This document shows, piece after piece, positions 10,596 to 23,550 of a stretch of DNA of 64,000 bases. Numbering within the stretch: position 1 is the first letter of the stretch; every line of letters starts with the position of its first letter. Under the pieces are notes generated by a model. The model saw only the letters and a program-made list of their open reading frames with translations. It did not search any database and was not told the DNA's origin. Both the position numbers and the translations under genes were made by a program. Source of the stretch: Sinonovacula constricta (lineage: Eukaryota > Mollusca > Bivalvia > Cardiida > Solecurtidae); the NCBI GenBank assembly GCA_007844125.1, contig CM017558.1, forward strand, positions 56,808,702 to 56,872,701, in the 5' to 3' direction.

Positions 10596-13479
10596 CGGAA
10601 TACGAACATTAAAATACGTCGCCACCAGACTGAACGATCTGTACATGTGAAACTGCTCAAAGGACTATGGTCACGGAATACTTAAAAAAATTGCTAACAT
10701 AAACCGTTCTTACACAAAGACGTTGATGCTTGCGTGTATAGTGGAGACTTTACACGCGATTTGCATAAACGTTTATTTATAAACAATAAAATATAATTAT
10801 ATCCTTTTACACAGAATCACTGTTCAACACGGAAACATAAAGATCGACACTGTGAAGTGTCAAAGTTTAGATGTTAATAAAATCCAGTGACGCTACCATC
10901 CACATATATCTAATGACCGGAAATAAGCTACCATTTCGTTGCAATGGATTTCCGATCAAGGTATGCGACATTAAATAAATCTTTACTTTACTATTTTTAA
11001 AGGATTCGTTTGTATATGGATCCAAACAACAATCAAAGAGACAAAGAGAAAAATGCATATACTATTACAAAGTAGAAAATAATAATAAAATGCACTCGAA
11101 AAAGTATATCGACCCGGAAAGCACACATCTAAATTTTTACAAGTTGAGACCGCAGTTTATTTTTCAAAAAGATAAAGGTATCGTTTGAAAGTGATGAGCA
11201 TAGAAAAGATTTCAGTACATAATTAAAGTCTACCCCAATGATTTGGCAATGGCAGTTAATAATTAGCATGTGCAATTTTGAATCTAAGACTGTTTTAATG
11301 GTGTCAACATTTTCAATTCATGTGAAGACAAATTAAGCATAATCTTTTATTTAATATCTTTATTACCAAATTTGATATCCCATCTCTTGTTATAGTATAT
11401 TTATGTATTGATAATTGCTGTCTGTCTGCTTGCCTGCCAGCCTCTCTGCACACCTGGCCTCCAGTCAGCCTACTTTAATCAACTCTGTTATGTATTTTGT
11501 CACGTTCTCGTGTGTGTGTTCTCCTGAAATTAAACAGCTGATAAGACACTTAATAAAATAAGCTAGGTAACAGCTACATCCTTGAACAACTTGTGTTCCA
11601 GTAATTGTTGTTAAGATTATTGTAATTATAGTTCGAATGTTTGTTCGATTAATTCCACTGTCGTTAACACAAATGTTAGCAATTGATGCAGTGAATTCTT
11701 CATTATTTGTACAATAACTTTTATTATTAAACAATTGTGAAATGAAATAATCTGATGGTTTGATACATAGGGGATCGCTTGCTTAATTAATTTACTGAAA
11801 TTTCTACCTGGCCTGAATTCCTAGCACGCCACCGTCTCCTTCAGTTCTTCTTCAAGATCTTCGTATTACAATGGTTGGTCGTTAACGTCGAGAAACATTT
11901 AAAGATAGAGAAACATTTAAAGATATATATATTTTTTATCTTTTGCTTTATTTTGAATAGATGAATTTATGTCTACTTTGCTTAATCATTATATGCAATC
12001 CGAAAACGTTATTGATTTCAGAAGATGTTGTCTATTAAGAATTGTTAAGCAATTATAACCCTGAGCTACAGAGACCCTGGTTCGTTGTAAGACAGTAACA
12101 CACCCTTTTGAGAAACGTAATATCAACTTTCCGTTATTAGTCAGAATTGGACATTCAGCTTACGTTGTGAGGGTCTTAGTTATATAAAATATGAAACAAA
12201 TGTTTTAAGACTTACGCAAGGCTTATGCACGATATAATCTAGATATGGTATCTATCGTCCAATTTGAGTATAAGATCTCACTGTTTTACAATGCTTTTCA
12301 ATAGATGAGCAAAGCCAGTAAGGTAGATTCCACACAAAATATTATAAGATTAAAGTTGCACGTCTAATTGGAATATTGATGTATGTCTTTGTTGTAAATA
12401 ACATTATCAACATATTGTCCGACATCACTTTGACTAAAAATGAGAGACATTAAGCGACAAGGTATGTCGCTTAAGATTTATTGAATGAATGTCATATAAG
12501 TTTTTACTGTTAAAACTATTTTAATATCGCACACAACAAAGTTGTCCATTATTATTTGCGTCTAACGTTAAAAAGATAAGGAAGTAGTTACTAGTTTCTG
12601 TGCAGTTTATCTTTGAAATTTCAAGAAAAAATGTACCTTCACTCAATAGCGCAATCCTTAGACTACAATATTTAAAATGAGTTTCTAGTCCTTAATTACT
12701 TTTATTAAGCAATATAATCTTCTCGATTATTACTAAAACTAAATTCAAACAACAGTAGTGTTTAAATGTGGCTTCCGACAGTGTGCTTATATCACTGTTA
12801 GAACATAATTGCTGCAGACAATCATAGTTTATGTTTTTGAAATACATCACAGCAATCAGTTATGATGATTATAGCGACGTCCACCTATTTCGGTGGAGGA
12901 ACCCCACAGACAGGTAGGAAATATGTTTATATTGACCAGTAAGGTATTATGCTTCACTTTTCACATGGTGTAGTGCACCAATAATCGCCATATAGCGGGA
13001 TCGTTTCCAATAGCAATTATGACATGATTGCAGTGTAAAAAGTGAAATAAATAGTCAAAGCAATTGACGATTTTATGGATTATTAGTACTAAAGAAAAAA
13101 ACATGGTTATGTTCCTAATTAAACTTAATTTTATTGGCAAAACAGGAATATTATTATCATAGCCTCATGTATTGCGATATTTAAACTTGAGTTTTTATGT
13201 CAATAGGGAAATTTATTTGTTAGTTAATACGCAGACCGAATATCTAATGTCAAAAAATGTACATGTACCAAGCAAAAATATCACGTAGCTTCACTCTGAG
13301 CCTTAATAAAATTAATCCAGCTTTTAGAGTTTTAGTTCACTAGAAGAAATTATTAACAACTTGTACTATGCGACGTTTGATGTTGGAGCGATATTCTACA
13401 ATGGACACATAATATATACTACATGACGTATTTCAGACTTTAGTCCGGCAGCTAGGTATGGTCACTAGGTACATACACC
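10596..13479. other. featureless intergenic DNA
   Basis: AT-rich; only short chance ORFs. A 20-bp motif AGTCCGGCAGCTAGGTATGG at 13,442 matches the ends of the inverted-repeat element at 21,921-23,086. Confidence 0.5.
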
Positions 13480-14210
13480 TGTTATGTACAGTAGTACACC
13501 AGCGTTTAAGGTTACGCTAGTCAGGTTAAGGGTTGTTTACCGTTGTGGTTTTGATGACGTAGCATTCGCGTAACAGCTAGAAGAAAAGGATCATGCTAGA
13601 AAGTTCAATTGTTTATTTGTAACTGGTTTTCGAGAATGTTCTGAGTTTTGTGAATGTTCTGGAAATTCTTTGGGTATATAAAAGGGCGTGTTTGCCGATT
13701 TAAAAGTTTGGAAGTTTGGAAAAAGAGTTTGAATGTAAGCTTTGGTCATATAGTTTGGAAATACTTGCAGCTTCTATATTAAATATTTCTGTGTTGGAAC
13801 TTACGTGGACTTACTATATTCTACAGCGATATGAATATTAAAGTGTTGGATTTGGAATTATATTATTAACTTTCGTGTATTGTCTACATTTGGATTATTT
13901 CAACTGTGCTTTTCTACGAGGACATTCTACCAAAAACTCTTCAGGATTATTCGACGTTGGATTATTAATTTGACTATTGAAGGGATACCTCTTAAAGGAA
14001 CAAATTGTAAGCTAACATTTATTTTGCTTTCTGAAATTTTGTCTGATTTATTAGTTATTGTTTTATTACGATATAGATTCAATTGTTTATTAAAATAAAA
14101 CATTATTGTACTAGTTTGTTGCTAGCTTGTTCTTTCTGTTACACCATTTTGTCGTTTAGTAAACGTGTCATTTTATAAATAAAACTTGTGTAGCGACACC
14201 GGTCGTAACA
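13480..14210 (+). mobile_element. solo LTR of a retrotransposon
   Basis: A 731-bp block starting TGTTATG and ending GTAACA, so it has the inverted 5-bp ends TGTTA..TAACA typical of LTRs. It is flanked by the 4-bp duplication CACC (13,476-13,479 and 14,211-14,214). Inside are a TATA box (TATATAAAAG, 13,675-13,684) about 200 bp in, and AATAAA signals at 14,094 and 14,178, in the order expected for U3-R-U5. No gag-pol lies on either side, so it is a solo LTR left by recombination. The 4-5 bp duplication fits Gypsy-like elements; the superfamily is inferred. Confidence 0.65.
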
Positions 14211-14214
14211 CACC

Positions 14215-15279
14215 CATTAGCCTTTTGTTTATAGGTACCTAAATGTTGGTAAGAGAGTATTGAGCCAGAATCGCCAATTTTGCTCAAAAATAAATTCATT
14301 GAGACTGTATAAAACTTTTTTTAAATTTTGAAGTAATGGTATCTTTTTAAAAGTGCTTGTAGTTTTCCCAAAATATGATACAAGTTTAAAACTGATCTTC
14401 CATGGAAGGTTTTAGACAGGCCATTAGGTTTTGCAAACTAATACCAATGATTTTTGAAAATTAAGAAAAATACTGCATTTAATATTAAGAACTTGAATAG
14501 TTTTTTTATGCATTTAAAACCTATATTTAAGCAAACGGTAAAGTTTTACAAATTTAACACGTTGATTGGCTAGAAAACTGCCTCAAACAAATCATAACAT
14601 AAAACTCAGTTTTACACCCGTTAAGACAATCACTACGCTAAGGTTTAACATTATTAGTAATGCAAAATAGTATTCATGAATATACAAATTCAAAACTTAA
14701 TTACAAGCTACACATTGTGTAAAATAATTTGCCATATGTACATTAGTTATTGGTATTTTTATTAACTGTTTCTTTTAATTATTAGTTGATGTGTGCAGTT
14801 TGACATTGAAGCAAGTAGAGAATTTATGATCTTGAATCCATGTTAATTTTAATATACTTTATTAATTCTAGATATTTTTTTTTATTTTTGCAAAAAGTGA
14901 AAACGTGTAATCAAAATTATGATTAAATGAACAAATGTTAAAACAGTATTAACCATTTAAGTTTAAATAAGCTTATACATGTATCCATTTAAAATACACA
15001 ACCTTTTCTGATTTTAAAATTTAGGAATGTTCATTTAAATCTAAAATACATGTTGTTGTGTCTGCTTTATATAATTTTAGAAGGTAATGTCTTTATTCTA
15101 ATTGAATCAAATCATAACAAAGGGATGAATACCTACTCAGTATGTTGCCAGCACTAATGCATGGATGACGAGAGCTCTATTCACGGACAGGATAAGAAAA
15201 CTAGAAAAGATTATGTATTTGACATCTGCCCTGCACATCGGAAAGAGGGAGGTGTATAAACCATTATAATCTCATCTAT
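14215..15279. other. intergenic DNA, no gene seen
   Basis: AT-rich, with no open frame of interest. It may include the decayed 5' part of the transposon that ends in the transposase relic at 15,280. Confidence 0.4.
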
Positions 15280-15880
15280 CTTCAACCAAACACAACGAGT
15301 ATGACACAGTCTATGGATCAGGGCATCATAAGAAACTGAATGGTGTACTACCGCTCACTCATCCAGCAAAGGATTCTGACAGAAATCGACATTGACGTAG
15401 GCCCATCTGTAGTTACCCTTCTCGAGGCACTGCGCCTTTTAAAGAAGTCATGGCGCTCCGTTTCACAGAATACGATCCTAAATGGCTTCAGACACGCTGG
15501 CTTCTGCATCAGTACATAATAAGAGCCGGTTGCCAAGGCATGGATGACCATGAAGACAATATCCCGCTTGCTAGGCTAGCGAAACTTGGTCACTCAGGAG
15601 ACGTGAGGATGGTTGATTATGGGACTGAAGACGACAATATAATCACATGTGGGGACATCAAAGGTGAGACAATTGTCTAGAAAATACATAAGGACGAAGA
15701 TGACGAGGACAACTAGCCAGAATCTAGTGACCCAGAACGACTAGTGACATTTGCGGAAGTATTGTCAGCTAGCCGAACTACACGCTCATTTGTTGAGTTT
15801 CAGGAAAACTCAGAGCACATGCTGCCAATCCTCGCGCTCTTAGATCGATTCATCTCAAAGTCCAACATGTCACAATGAGT
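15280..15880 (+). pseudogene. pogo/Tigger-like (DDE_1) transposase relic
   Basis: Frame from 15,286 reads PNTTSMTQSMDQGIIRN, a stop, then YYRSLI and, at about 15,445, SWRSVSQNTILNGFRHAGF, then stops at 15,517. These are the PxNTTS..xMDQGII, YYR and W..V...TI.N.F..AGF landmarks of the C-terminal half of jerky/Tigger-type DDE_1 transposases. Similarity continues in another frame from about 15,533 (MDDHEDNIPLARLAKLG) and again near 15,750 (FAEVLSASRTTRSFVEFQ). It is therefore frameshifted and carries stops. The N-terminal DNA-binding part was not found. Confidence 0.7.
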
Positions 15881-18393
15881 AGTACACAAGTTGATTCAAG
15901 CCCTTTTTCCAAATGTTTGGAAAGATAAACTTAACACTTTAACTTAACAGTTTCATGACTGCGCTATTTTTACGTGGTACCTTATACAAATATCAATGTG
16001 CCTTGTAGAAATGTTTGTGCTAAAGTTTATTTATTTTTCATTGTTTTCACTGTTTCAGTAGTATTATACTCACATTGGTTTAGTCATATGCAAGCATGTG
16101 CGGATATATAAGTTGCTTAATGTTTAAAAATAAACTGCTAATATGTGCATCAATTTTGTAATCATTTATTTACCAATTATTTGTCTCAATGTTTTAAATT
16201 CACAAGAAAAAAAGGCAACAAGTCTGAACATTTTATAACTCTTACCACGGATACGTCGATGTATTTATGGCGGACCACTCTAATTCTAGTTAACAAAGTT
16301 TGGCTGTATTCGTAACGTTAACAATACGTGGATGCCTCTGAAAAAGTGTTACTGAATATAATTATAATGTATAACAAACTCACAACATTACACGTTTCAG
16401 ATATATGTTCTAAAGAGTAAAGTGCGAGAGGATAGGACAAATATTAAGGTTGATAAGTTAAATATAATAAACTTTCTCGGTCAATTCATACTCTTCTGGG
16501 GAATATGATAGTCAATAAATATTTAAATAAATGTATCAGCTAGTTAAACATATTACCGTTAATTCAAAGTAAGGCTTTTTTATTGTATCGTATCATAAAA
16601 TTTTAATAGAAACACGAAACATCTATTAAAAGATATGCGCTCTGGTGAGGCATTAACTCACACATTTTTTTGTCGTTTTAAGCTATGTTTTAATACAAAG
16701 TAAAATTGATACTTCAAAATATTATACGTTTTTACACCAATGACTCGCCCCGCCAACGCCTCTAACTTCTGGCTAGTTTATTACGAAGCAAGCAGACAGA
16801 GAGGGTATAAATGTGTTTTATAGTATTTAAAAGGGGATAAATTTAACTCTTTTTTGTTGCATTATACACATTAATACTATAGGGAATTGGTTTTATAATT
16901 TGTATTGCAAACAAAAGCCTCGCCGAGGGTTTAATAGAAAAGTTACGGTATATGGGGCTATCTATTACGGATTGTTCCTTTTGTTTTCTTAAGTTACTAT
17001 TTCCTAAATGAAAAGAAGAAAAAAACGTACCAGCAGTAAACAGAAAACACAGGTGTACTTATATTATGGTGATTTTGTTGTTGTTGTTGTTGTTGTTGTT
17101 CTTTCTATAACAACTACTTCAACGAAAGAAACAAATGGTTAAGGAGTATGTAAAATAAAAATAAAATCTCGCACACTTATTGCTTGTTGTTTCTTATTTT
17201 TATGTCGCATGACTTATTCGTCCATTATATCTTCAGTCATATATTTTTAAACATTTCATCACATAGACGATAATTGTTTTTTATTGAATAATAAATATTC
17301 GCAAATTTCATATTTTTTCCAAAGCTTTAGAGCGCGTATCTCGCAATTAAAAGTTGGCGAGTAAAACACTTGTTGTTGTTTTGTTTTTGTTTTATTATGT
17401 TCAGTGTACAATAACCATCAGAATTGGAGAACGAACACTTTGCTAGATATGTGTGTCATAATTATTCGGTATTAAAGTTTAGCTATAATTCCAAGTATGA
17501 GGTTCTAAAATTTCAGATAAAATATCCCTTAAGGAGACATATTGCGAAATGAAAATAAGGTCAATCTATATTTTGTTTTCTGCTTAAATCATCCTCTTGC
17601 GCAGTGTAATCATTCATTTCCCCCAAATACACCGACACATTTGACCCTTTCTTTACACGATCGAAAAGCAACCTGGAGAGTAATAGTACATCGGAACACC
17701 TCGGGTAATTCCGTCCTCCGTACGACCATTCCTCGGATGAATGTAGTGCAATAATTCTTACCAAAGCGTGATTTTTGATCGTTGGAAGAAAAAAAAAGTG
17801 TTCTTAAAAGGAGTTTACGAAGTTGTCTATAAGATTATTCTGTGCTACAATATTTATCATTTTACAATCTCATCTCTTTAGATTTACAGCTGTTACTGCA
17901 TTCCATACAGAAAACAAACACATAAATGATCGTTGTTTTGATGACGATTAAGCACAGAGCTTTGATAAAAGGCATCAAAGATCTCCGTCGAGGTAAAAAT
18001 ATTAAAAGAGGTATTCGACAGTTTGCATATATCACAAACAAATATTAAATGCGTGACTTTAGCTATAGTTTACATATAAATTCATATTGTCGTCTAAACA
18101 AAGACGATTTCTATCTCAATTCTTACACTGTACAAATAATGAAACCTCGCTTTAAATGCTCGCTCTCTCCGACTCTATAAATAAGCACGTTGGGAATAAA
18201 TGCTAAAAACAGATATCGACCTATCAGCAAATTACCAGAACAATTATATATCGTTATCTCAAAAGAAAGTGGTTACGTGTTTTAGTTTAAAAAACAACTA
18301 AATGTGCAACATGGCTAAGATAGGAAATACGTGTTTGCAATGTCGTGTGGAGTGTCTTCTCATTTCACTTAAATCTAGGACCCCAATAAACAG
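15881..18393. other. intergenic DNA, no gene seen
   Basis: AT-rich. A (TTG)n run lies at 17,074-17,100. Short ORFs at 17,542-17,764 overlap on both strands and look like chance. Confidence 0.5.
17074..17100. repeat. (TTG)n microsatellite
   Basis: Nine TTG triplets in a row. Confidence 0.9.
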
Positions 18394-18640
18394 CGGGGCG
18401 CCAGTGGCCGATAGGTTAAGTCGCTGACCTTTCATTACTAGGCCCCTCACCGCGAGGGTTCGACTCTCGTTCGGGGCGAGAACTTTCATGTGGAAACGTT
18501 TTCCAGTAAACCTGCCGTGAGCAGGTGGTTCTACCCAGGCATAAGTCTCGGGTCTTCCCACACCAATAATAAGCTGGACGTGTGCCAATATTATCATAAT
18601 TGTGTCTGTTCGATGTGTCGTTGGACTAGGTTTTATATGC
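18394..18640 (+). mobile_element. tRNA-derived SINE (Ser/Leu-like head)
   Basis: Starts GGGGCGCCAGTGGCCGATAGG (A-box-like TGGCCGATAGG) and has a B box GGGTTCGACTC at about 18,456. The interval is long enough for the extended variable arm of a type II tRNA (Ser/Leu class). The body contains GGTTCTACCCAGGCATAAG and CCAATAATAAGCTGGACG, both also found in the inverted element at 28,259-28,441, so the two belong to one family with a conserved core. The 3' end is approximate. Confidence 0.65.
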
Positions 18641-21600
18641 ATCTAAATTGTTGATTTTTATCTTAGATACATGATAATTGTAAGTGTAGACTTCGTTAAT
18701 AAAATTGTATATTCGCATTATTTAAATCAATGGACAAAGGGAAATAACGTAATCTAGACTTACGTAGTAACATACTTATTATCTTTTCTTGGGTCTTGAT
18801 CCTTCTAGAGCGTTTTTGTGGCTTATTCTTCAACCACTGATCACTCGACAACCGGTCATTTTCAAATTATTTTCCGACATGAACCTTTTGATGTAGAAGT
18901 TTATGCTACAGGAAATTATATTTCTTTAGTTAAGTATTTTACTTTTCTCTTTAAAAATATTATTAGTAACATTTAACTGAATGATTAACTATACTCAAGG
19001 TCTTTCAAAAGAGTATTTGTAAACTTTTTTGTCTAAACTGTTTTATTTTTATAACCATGCTTAAAACATTGAGATAATTTCCATGTAGGCTTACACTAGA
19101 GCTCGAATCGATCATGTAAATACTTTTAAACTTCATACATTGTGTTAACTATTTGTTATTTTCTATTTATAGATCGGTACTATTATGATGATCATGAACC
19201 CCATCTTCCATTAAATCAATACACATTGGTAGAAAGACATTTTGTTGTTGAACTTCTTAAACTCAGCTAGTCCGGTAACAGATGTAACAAAAAATAACAA
19301 CAAACAAACAACAGTAAGCAACATTTTGCAGGGCCTCTTCTTCTTACAATGTTTTTCTTTTTTTCTTCCTTCCTTTCTTTCTTTCTTAATTTCAAGTGAA
19401 AACTAATGATGCAGCAACATTTAAATTTCATTCGTATTTAATTCACAAAGTTGAGTAATAACCGGAATCCAAATACATGCAAGCGCTACACGTAACTGAA
19501 CAACACAGAACCATCATTAGGACTTTTCCAGTAACGACTACATATCATGCCCGGCGACAAGACGATAATTTCAATCGCCGAATATTTAAGAACATGAAAT
19601 CTTTTCATAGAAGTCAGAAACGTTCCTAATATATCTTAATTATTTTGACTATTCAGTTCGTTTGTAGGGGGTATTATCAAAGAAGTAGTTTTATTTTTGT
19701 ATTAACATTCACATTTTATTTACATTTAAATGAGTGACTTCAAAACGGATATCTTATAAATTGAATGACCTATAACTGAAATTAGATTTCAACTTTGATA
19801 GTATGCAATATCTTAAGTTTGTTTTGTTTTAAATTAATTGTTTCCCTTTTATTTAACAAGACGTGCAAAACACTTCCTTGTTGGCTGTATACATGTGAAT
19901 ATGAATCTACACTTAATTGCACAAACAAGTGTATTGTTGTCATGTATCTTCTAATTGGTTAGATAATAAGCGGACCAGGAACTTGTTTTCAAATTGTTTG
20001 AAAAATACGCACGGAAGCAAACTCACTATTAAATAAGATACAATAAATCAGGGTCTAAACCCGTTTTCTTGTCAAAATCATTTAAGTTTGGATTCTTTTA
20101 TGTGTGTTGTGTTTTAGTGACATTGAATTGGTTACATTCCGTTTACCCGAATATTGATATAATACAACTTTTCCGGTGAAAAAACAACTATTCCCTTACG
20201 TTTGTGTTGTTGCTGTCAAGTTTGACTCAGTGAATAAAAAATGACTTTGATAATGTATCCTTAAAATGTTGAGCGGGAAGCAAATATCACTGTCACAAAC
20301 AAAGGCGGTGCAGAAATTTTAGAGGATGGGGTATGAATCAAGATACATTCAACTTTATGGCAGTAAATACTGGATAAACAAACACAGTTAAGAACCCTAA
20401 CTGTAATCTAAACAGTCAACAAAATTTACGTTAAATCCTTAGTATTTGTATGTATGTTTTTTCACAACTTACTCTTTTACTTGGTTGGTGTGGGGATGCA
20501 TCCCCCATACCCACCCATCCCCCTACCACGGCCCCTCATGGATCTCTCCCTGATTTCAGAAAACTTCCTCAGACAGATTTATACTTCGCTGTAGTAGATG
20601 CATGTAAATCGGTTATTCACATAACGTTAGTGTAACAACAGGGAAAACCCCTAATATCGCGATGTACACAATTATTTGACTGTTGACAACAGGGAAGAAG
20701 GAAGTTAAATCTAGATGTAAACATGACATAACATAAGAGAAGGATAAAACTGTATTTGTTACTAGATCGTGTGAAATGATTTATAGACTGTATAAAACAT
20801 CGCATATGTGGCTTCTATACTTGACTTATTATTATTAGTAACAAACCATTACTAGTTCCATTAATTTATATTTTAAGGGCAAATAGTATAATAATTGATA
20901 CATCATTAAATATTATGGCGCCTAATCTGCTTTGTTTGTTGGTGATGATGTTGTTACCTTTATTTGAAAAACCTTAAATAATGCCCTTAAAATACATAAG
21001 GTTTGTATAGCTAAATTGTATTTAAGTCCAATATGTACAAATGGTACTTGCCCAACTTAACGTCAGGCAAAAAGAATAATTCCTGAATTTGTTTGTCCGG
21101 TGTCAAGTTATGTCACGGAGTGTTATTTTTAAATCCCACTGCATTTTACAGTAAATCCAATACTATGGATGGTATTGGTATATGATATGTGCAAATCCTT
21201 TTTGACAGGGTGACCTTTTGTGCTAGACCTTGAACTTAATAAAGGGCGGATATGTTAAACTGTAGATGGTTCTATGACATAATTTAGCGATAACCCCGTC
21301 TGAGTATTGCAAAAGGCCTATTTGGCCTGTCGGCTTGGTTTGCGCCGTCGTGAATAGTATACAATGTATTTCTCTCATCGTCGGATCTTCCTGTCCAGAA
21401 GTTACCTCTTTTCTGCCTTTTTACCTATAAAACAGGTTAGCCTTTTGATTAAATAATTAAACGTAGGCTGGGTTTGTCATTTTATGCCACGTAAAAATAG
21501 CTGTAGACATTTGTTACTATATGCAGTTTACAGAGTTGCGTTTCTGTATGTATTTTTTGAAGCAAATTATTGACAATAACAGTCAAGTTTCCATGAAAAA

Positions 21601-21920
21601 TCACTTATTCCTATAGCCCCTATACTAATATTGTAGGTTAATGTAAAGTTGACTTTAGGTAGACACTTTGAGCCTAGTTTCGTCAGTCAGCTTTTATTTC
21701 ATAAGTTTCTTCATTATCCTTGTTGCCAAATTATAACAACGTAAAGTGATATTTAAGTTCTACCTTTATTTTTTTGAACATTGAAAATGATTTGACACAT
21801 ACAAAACGTGTTGAAAGTGCAGTCTTACTATATAAAATAGTGTTGCAGTACATGCATACTCTTAGTCTTATCATGACACGTACAAGGAAGTTGTGAGTAG
21901 TATTGGTGGATTCTCTTATA
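18641..21920. other. intergenic DNA, no gene seen
   Basis: AT-rich with an interrupted (TTTC)n tract at about 19,350-19,387. The ORFs near 20,450-20,800 overlap on both strands, are short, and have no splice or domain support. Confidence 0.5.
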
Positions 21921-23086
21921 AGTCCGGCAGTTAGGTATGGTTACCCCCTGCGAGTAGAAGAAAGTTCTAGTAATTATTATGCTACACATTCATATCCTGA
22001 TAAACTAAGTACTAAAAATGTATTGAAATGGATTAGGAATTAACGTTAAAAAATTTATATTGTTAAGTGAATTAATTACTTCACCGAATAGCTTAATGAA
22101 TGAGGTGCATAAGTTTTGTCACTTTATCATTATTTTTAATTTAGAATTGGAGGAACTGCTAAACCTTTTATCAATTTTAATGTTCAGGTGTGGCGAAATC
22201 TAAGAAATATTTACTTGTCCAAGGACAAGTGGTTATAAAAATGTACTTGTCCATACCAATGCGCTACTTGTCCGTACATTCATTAATAAAACACAATTAT
22301 TTTAACAACAATGATTTAATAATCACTTAAATCGGTTAAACCATAAAACTATCATGTAATTACTTCATGTTTAGTCAAATTTATCATATCACAATTACGA
22401 ACGTAAACAAATCTTTTAATGCTTTTAGTCTTATGTTTGAGTTTGGGAAATAAAAGTTATTTTGGGGAATTTCAGCACTTAGATATTGGATTTTCTCACT
22501 TGCCCACGGACAAGTCAATTGAAAAAAGTAACTTGTCCGGGACAAAAAATGTACGACTTGGACAACTCGGACAATTGATTTCGCCACCCCTGAATTTTAT
22601 CACTTTCTATCATTTTCAATTTTACTTTATACTGACAATTGATATTGCAATATTCTCTTTAAATACAAGTATTTCTCATTTTTACTGTGCAGGGTAGTAT
22701 ACTAAATAGTAGAAACATATAAAGTAAGACTTTTCAGAGCTTTTCGGTACTTCTTACAGCAGGAAGACATGACATACTTTCCTTTGTCCCTTCTATGTGT
22801 AAGCAAGGTCTTAAATGGATAAATCTGTAATTTTTACTATCCGATGGGGTTTTAACATACCTTCCTATAAAAATTTTCCTATAAAAATTTCATGATGGTT
22901 GCTTATGAAACCATTAGTTTTCATATAGCCCAAATGAGATTATGTTTAAGTAACTTGAATATTCTTTTTCTAGACACCCTTACGAGAATTTTGGTACCCA
23001 TGAAAAAAGGTCGCGGAGGGTTGGGGCGCGTGGGGTGGGGGGGGGGGGGCGGCAGAGGCGCGGTAACAATGCCTAGCTGCCGGACT
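21921..23086. mobile_element. putative DNA transposon/MITE with terminal inverted repeats
   Basis: The left end AGTCCGGCAGTTAGGTATGG (21,921) and right end CCTAGCTGCCGGACT (to 23,085) form an imperfect inverted repeat of about 25 bp; GTTACC follows on the left and its complement lies at the matching point on the right. The same end sequence occurs alone at 13,442. No transposase is inside. A separate 408-bp inverted-repeat element is nested at 22,185-22,592. Target duplications were not clear, so the outer element is provisional. Confidence 0.45.
22185..22592. mobile_element. 408-bp MITE with 16-bp inverted ends
   Basis: Ends CAGGTGTGGCGAAATC (22,185-22,200) and GATTTCGCCACCCCTG (22,577-22,592) match at 15 of 16 positions when inverted. 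The interior repeats ACTTGTCC/GGACAAGT several times on both arms. CAGGGGTGG-type ends recall hAT-family non-autonomous elements, but no clean 8-bp target duplication is visible. Confidence 0.65.
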
Positions 23087-23474
23087 AACTGCAAAAACTG
23101 ACGTTTAATAATAAGGAAAATGTGACGAAGTCCTATGAACATTGCAACATATACTCGTGTAGTCGTTCGACGGACTTCAGGCATGTGAATTTTTATACTT
23201 TCGGAGAACGAAATTCTTATGACGATACGTTTTTGGAACGTTGCTATTTGTCGAAGTTTTGGTGACACAAAGTAACCTTTGCGAACGTATATCAACACTA
23301 GAACGGATCTAAATGTACAACGTATATCTGCGGAACATATACGCTGACAAAAGTTAAAGGAGGTTAAGGTGACTGCACATCGAAATACCATGCCGTAAGC
23401 ACCAACGCCTTTTCAGCGTGAACTTACCCAAAGCGTATTTGGCGTAACGTTAGGCAGCGTATTCGCAACAGGAA
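23087..23474. promoter_or_regulatory. 5' flank of the receptor gene
   Basis: Sequence between the inverted-repeat element and the ATG at 23,475. It has visibly more CpG than the rest of the window (for example TCGTTCGACGGAC, GCGTATTTGGCGTAACG) but no obvious TATA box. It is the only candidate promoter for the signal-peptide exon; transcription start unknown. A minus-strand ORF across it looks accidental. Confidence 0.3.
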
Positions 23475-23550
23475 ATGGATTCAAACTACATGATTAAAGT
23501 ATTTGTCGTCTTCCTGGTAATTCGGCATCTTGTCTTATCTGCGGAAATGG
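23475..23550 (+). CDS. receptor exon 1: signal peptide
   Basis: ATG at 23,475 opens MDSNYMIKVFVVFLVIRHLV then LSAEM, a short polar start followed by a hydrophobic core and a small-residue cleavage region, as in a secretory signal. Donor GTAAGT follows at 23,551; exon ends in phase 1. This exon is outside the tandem unit and exists only once in the window. Confidence 0.8.

Noticed and set aside
18298..18642. 114-codon minus-strand ORF
   Set aside because: Entirely antisense to a SINE with A and B boxes.
22921..23391. 156-codon minus-strand ORF upstream of the receptor gene
   Set aside because: It crosses a transposon end and a poly-G tract (giving a Pro run), has no domain, and lies over the receptor 5' flank.
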